NCBI GenBank assembly: GCA_963669415.2
Contig: CAXXPS010000002.1
Span: 248,001-312,000 of the forward strand
Direction: 5' to 3'
Source of the DNA: JAWKWH01 sp963669415
GTDB lineage: Bacteria; Pseudomonadota; Alphaproteobacteria; Rhizobiales; Rhizobiaceae
Length of the DNA: 64,000 nt
The notes under the pieces were generated by a model. It was not told where the DNA came from and made no database searches. It worked only from the letters and a program-made list of their open reading frames with translations. Shown one piece after another: positions 61,382 to 64,000 of the stretch; the stretch's first letter is position 1, and every line of letters begins with the position of its first letter. The translations under genes and the position numbers were made by a program.

Positions 61382-62161
61382 ATGTTCAAGAAACTGACAA
61401 TTGCAGCAGCACTACTGGCTGCCACAGCATTCGGCGCTCAGGCTGAAGAGAAGCTTAGTGGAGCCCATTCGGCAGGCCATGGCGCTGGCTCTTATCTTTA
61501 TGTTGGCGGCGCCTATGCCCATTCCTGGACCGATATCGATACCGGCGGTTTCAATACGGCAGGTGCTTTCACGAATTTCGATTGCGTCGGCTTGGTCGGT
61601 GCGTTGACATGTGACGATACGGAGGATGCCAGCGGCGTGAGCCTTTTCCTCGGCGTCACCAATATCTTCACCATCAGTGAAAATGTCTCGGTGCGCGGCG
61701 AGCTCGAGTACAATTACCGCAACGGCAGCAACTATGTCACCGGTAGCTTTCCGGGCACGAACCCGCCTGCTTTCGTCTACTCGACAGTCGTCTCGGATTA
61801 TCATTCAGGCTTCGTCAACATCTATCTCGACATGACGATGCCTAATATGCCAGTGACGATTTATGCCGTTGGTGGTGCCGGCTTCGCACACAGCAGCGTG
61901 GCGACAAACGACACGGTCGTAGCCGGTTCGGCATCGGAGACCGATTTTGCCTTCAACATCGGCGCCGGTGCCAGCTATGCGGTTTCAGACATGATCGACC
62001 TGTTCGGTGATGTCCGCTACGTCGATCTGGGTACAACCAATGTGCCGCTGCTCATCGGCGGAGCACCGGCTGGTGCCTACACCGTAGACCACACGTCGGT
62101 AGAGGTTCGCGTTGGCGTGAAAGTCAAACTTTCCGATCTCGGCAATCTGTTCGGAAACTGA
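61382..62161 (+). CDS. Outer-membrane beta-barrel protein
   Basis: 259 aa. Signal peptide (LTIAAALLAATAFGAQA-E), then alternating strands typical of an 8-stranded barrel: GSYLYVGGAYAHSW, VSVRGELEYNYRNG, FVNIYLDMTMP, YAVGGAGFAHS, DLFGDVRYVDLG and VEVRVGVKVKLSDL. A lone Cys pair (FDCVG...LTCDD) sits in an outer loop. The C-terminus lacks the classical terminal Phe. ATG 61382 with AAGGC upstream. Confidence 0.85.
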   Translation: MFKKLTIAAALLAATAFGAQAEEKLSGAHSAGHGAGSYLYVGGAYAHSWTDIDTGGFNTAGAFTNFDCVGLVGALTCDDTEDASGVSLFLGVTNIFTISENVSVRGELEYNYRNGSNYVTGSFPGTNPPAFVYSTVVSDYHSGFVNIYLDMTMPNMPVTIYAVGGAGFAHSSVATNDTVVAGSASETDFAFNIGAGASYAVSDMIDLFGDVRYVDLGTTNVPLLIGGAPAGAYTVDHTSVEVRVGVKVKLSDLGNLFGN

Positions 62162-62196
62162 CATCTCAAAAGCTTCCCCTTAGTGGCGGGGTTCAG

Positions 62197-62230
62197 GGGC
62201 TGGAGACGCAAGTCTTCAGCCCTTCCGCTT
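62197..62230 (+). terminator. Intrinsic terminator
   Basis: GGGCTGGAGAC (62197-62207), loop GCAA, GTCTTCAGCCC (62212-62222), 11 pairs with one G-U, followed by TTCCGCTTTTC. It lies 36 bp after the barrel gene. Confidence 0.75.
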
Positions 62231-62416
62231 TTCTGGCTTCGGAATACCGGATTGCGCGAGCAAACGCGTCGGTCAGGCCGCAAAAGACTGATTATGGATC
62301 AGCTGATATTGCTTCGGCAAACACACCCGAAAATCATTCACAGTCAAACTATTCGCTAAACCGATATTAAGTTTTTCCGAATATGTTTCTTACTGCGGTA
62401 GTTCAGGGGCCGGGCA

Positions 62417-63598
62417 ATGAGCAAACACGTTCTGATTGTTGAGGACGACCAGGAAATCGTCGATCTGGCGCGACGGGCGGTTTCCAAGATCGACCAATGC
62501 GCCTTCACCGGCACATTGTGCGGTTACGATGGACTGCTTGCCGTGGCGACTGCGACCGATCCGGTCGATGTGATTGTTCTCGACCTCACGCTGCCCGATA
62601 TTGACGGGCTGGAGTTTCTGCGTCGGCTGGCGGAAGAGAAATATACAGGAACCATTGTTCTTGCTTCCGGACACGACAAGTCTGTGCTGAAATCGGCCAA
62701 GCGGTTGGCGGAAATCCACGGTCTTTCGGTCCACGCGGTACTGCAGAAACCGTATCTGCCATCCGAACTGAGAAAAATCATTGAAGATTGCACTCCGGCC
62801 GAGCACCCGCAGCCCGAGGCAGATGACGGCCCGGTGACAGGAGATTTGAGCGGCGCAACGCTGGTTCCCTATTACCAGCCGCAATTTGATATTGAATCGG
62901 GATCAGTGGCCGGATTTGAGGCGCTGATCCGGCTGCAGCTGGCCGATGGCCCGCTGGTCGGCCCCAGCGCCCTGTTCTCTCACCTGCGCAACCACGAAGA
63001 GCGGGTGACCACTGCTCTGTCCATCGCCGATCTGGTGATGCGTGATCTCGCCTTCGCCCTTGGCAAGACCGCCGAATTCCCCGGCGTATCCCTCAACTTT
63101 GACGCCAGGGTGCTCGAAGACGACGACGCGATGGCCGAATTCACGTCACTCGTTGAGCGCCACGAAATTCCAAAACACATGGTCACCATCGAAGTGATTG
63201 AAAAATCGCTACCTCATAGTGACCAGAGGTTGCTGGAAGTGCTGACCCGACTGCGCATGGCAGGGTTTGAACTCTCACTGGATGATTATGGCACAGGTGG
63301 ATCAAACCACGATCTGCTGCGCCGCTGTCCATTCAACGAACTCAAGCTCGATCACACCATCATCCAATCGGGCCTCAATGACGCGGTGACCGACAAATTC
63401 ATCACCTCGGCCGTCGAGACCGCCAGGTCGCTGGATCTTCGCCTGGTGGCAGAAGGCATCGAGACCATGCATGATCTGGCATTTGTCCGCAATCACGGCA
63501 TTCGCATCGTGCAAGGGTTCCTCTTTGAACGGCCGATGCCGATCGAACGGGCGCTTCCGTTCGTATTATCCGGACATGAAGAAGCACTGAGCGCCTAG
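62417..63598 (+). CDS. Response regulator with EAL phosphodiesterase output
   Basis: 393 aa. Receiver domain with Asp56 (VLDLTLPDIDG), acidic pair EDD at 9-11 and Lys111 (LQKPY); EAL domain from about 145. The catalytic set looks complete: FEALIRL (168-170), SLNFDARVLED, IEVIEKS, LDDYGTGGS, ELKLDHTII, AEGIET and QGFLFERPM. It should hydrolyse c-di-GMP on phosphorylation, like PvrR. No partner kinase is adjacent. ATG 62417 has GGGGCCGGG upstream. Confidence 0.92.
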   Translation: MSKHVLIVEDDQEIVDLARRAVSKIDQCAFTGTLCGYDGLLAVATATDPVDVIVLDLTLPDIDGLEFLRRLAEEKYTGTIVLASGHDKSVLKSAKRLAEIHGLSVHAVLQKPYLPSELRKIIEDCTPAEHPQPEADDGPVTGDLSGATLVPYYQPQFDIESGSVAGFEALIRLQLADGPLVGPSALFSHLRNHEERVTTALSIADLVMRDLAFALGKTAEFPGVSLNFDARVLEDDDAMAEFTSLVERHEIPKHMVTIEVIEKSLPHSDQRLLEVLTRLRMAGFELSLDDYGTGGSNHDLLRRCPFNELKLDHTIIQSGLNDAVTDKFITSAVETARSLDLRLVAEGIETMHDLAFVRNHGIRIVQGFLFERPMPIERALPFVLSGHEEALSA

Positions 63599-63605
63599 AG
63601 CAACC

Positions 63606-63653
63606 GTTTCCGGCAAGGCGATGAGCGAAAAGGCTCAGCCCTTGAGCGGAAAC
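63606..63653. terminator. Nested hairpin between convergent genes
   Basis: Three stacked stems: GTTTCCG/CGGAAAC (63606-63612, 63647-63653), AAGG/CCTT, and GAGC/GCTC at the tip. It lies between the regulator stop and the racemase stop, so it probably ends both transcripts. Confidence 0.6.
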
Positions 63654-63661
63654 AAGACCCG

Positions 63662-64000
63662 TCAAATCTCACCGATCCCGATCTCGCCGGCCGCCAGGCG
63701 CGCCAGCAGGTCGACATGGACATCCAGCGCATCGATCACCCGGTAGCCCGGATCTTGACCGTCAAAGGCGAGGTTCAGGTCGGTGCCCGCCAGCACCACG
63801 GCCTCGGCTCCCTGCTCCTCGACCATCCGCCTGCCCGCGTCCAGAAACATTTGCCGCACCGAAGGCGTGCACTCCCCTGCCACCGCCATGTCCTGATAGA
63901 TCTGTCCGAGCAGCTCGGTCTCGTCATCGAGGGCGACAGCTGTGGTGCGGGTCAGCTGGCCGTAAAGGCGGGTGTGCATCACCACGCGGGTGCCGAGCAG
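63662..64000 (-). CDS. Aspartate/glutamate racemase family protein, 3' part (runs off the window)
   Basis: The C-terminal 112 codons of a gene whose start lies beyond 64000. LLGTRVVMHTRLYGQL at the edge, IYQDMAVAGECTPSVRQMF and AEAVVLAGTDLNLAFD match the C-terminal half of the Asp/Glu/hydantoin racemase family; where the family usually has a catalytic Cys (GCTE) this reads GTDL. That substitution and the missing first half leave activity and substrate open. Confidence 0.82.
   Translation of the reverse strand: MLGTRVVMHTRLYGQLTRTTAVALDDETELLGQIYQDMAVAGECTPSVRQMFLDAGRRMVEEQGAEAVVLAGTDLNLAFDGQDPGYRVIDALDVHVDLLARLAAGEIGIGEI

Overview
The window looks like chromosome from an alphaproteobacterium of the order Hyphomicrobiales (Rhizobiales). 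The evidence is the gene order: uvrC-pgsA-moaD-moaE, hda next to an AI-2E-type permease and then purM-purN, metC divergent from an aap amino-acid transporter, ETC complex I NDUFS4- and NDUFA9-like proteins, and Omp25/31-type porins. Base composition is moderately high in G+C. No insertion sequence, integrase, CRISPR array or rRNA was seen. A closer taxonomic placement cannot be made from sequence reading alone. || Layout. 1-1.1 kb: the N-terminus of an enolase paralog overlapped by an aminoglycoside-phosphotransferase-fold gene. 1.5-3.7 kb: a secreted Cys-rich protein made of two near-identical 80-residue units, then a two-gene unit (74-aa protein plus a SnoaL/PAS/LuxR regulator) joined by an ATGA overlap. 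4-13.4 kb: tRNA-Leu, a cyclic-nucleotide-binding membrane protein, and a long leftward run (GST, queG, SDR, mepA, glk, ABC exporter, dapB, gpmA). 13.5-20.4 kb: uppP, RidA, a copper module (DUF2946-like, YcnI-PCuAC fusion), two GFA proteins, TauE/SafE, an NDUFA9-like protein and a fatty-acid desaturase. 20.5-24.9 kb: CurA-like reductase with DUF2855, then an MFS exporter under what looks like a SoxR-box promoter, divergent from hsp20. 24.9-29.1 kb: the aap locus, in which aapJ and aapP are present but both permease genes are missing, with metC divergent. 29.2-36.9 kb: small secreted and membrane proteins, tRNA-Arg, tRNA-Pro, NDUFS4, pentapeptide protein, hda, purMN. 37-43.5 kb: an accessory block (SARP-like/TolB/TPR regulator, host-attachment protein, BT1-type transporter, FHA-TM-serine protease). 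43.7-48.4 kb: molybdopterin oxidoreductase, RNase T2, GST, porin. 49-54 kb: Ca/Na antiporter, SDR, uvrC, pgsA, moaDE. 54.2-58.4 kb: PAS-GGDEF-EAL, ndk, GST, DinB. 58.5-61.3 kb: the most unusual segment. 61.4-64 kb: outer-membrane barrel, response regulator-EAL, and a truncated Asp/Glu racemase. || Main candidate for something new: at 58.55-61.27 kb a sigma54-type promoter motif lies just upstream of two abutting tRNA-like sequences. One has a 6-nt anticodon loop; the other has a broken acceptor stem. They are followed by about 380 nt rich in inverted repeats and then a slipin (SPFH) gene. Downstream is a frameshifted methyltransferase that sits between the slipin 3' end and a second, degenerate copy of that same end. 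I read this as a stress- or RNA-damage-type locus of the RtcR/sigma54 kind that has been rearranged. That reading is inference: no rtcR, rtcB or rtcA gene lies in the window.
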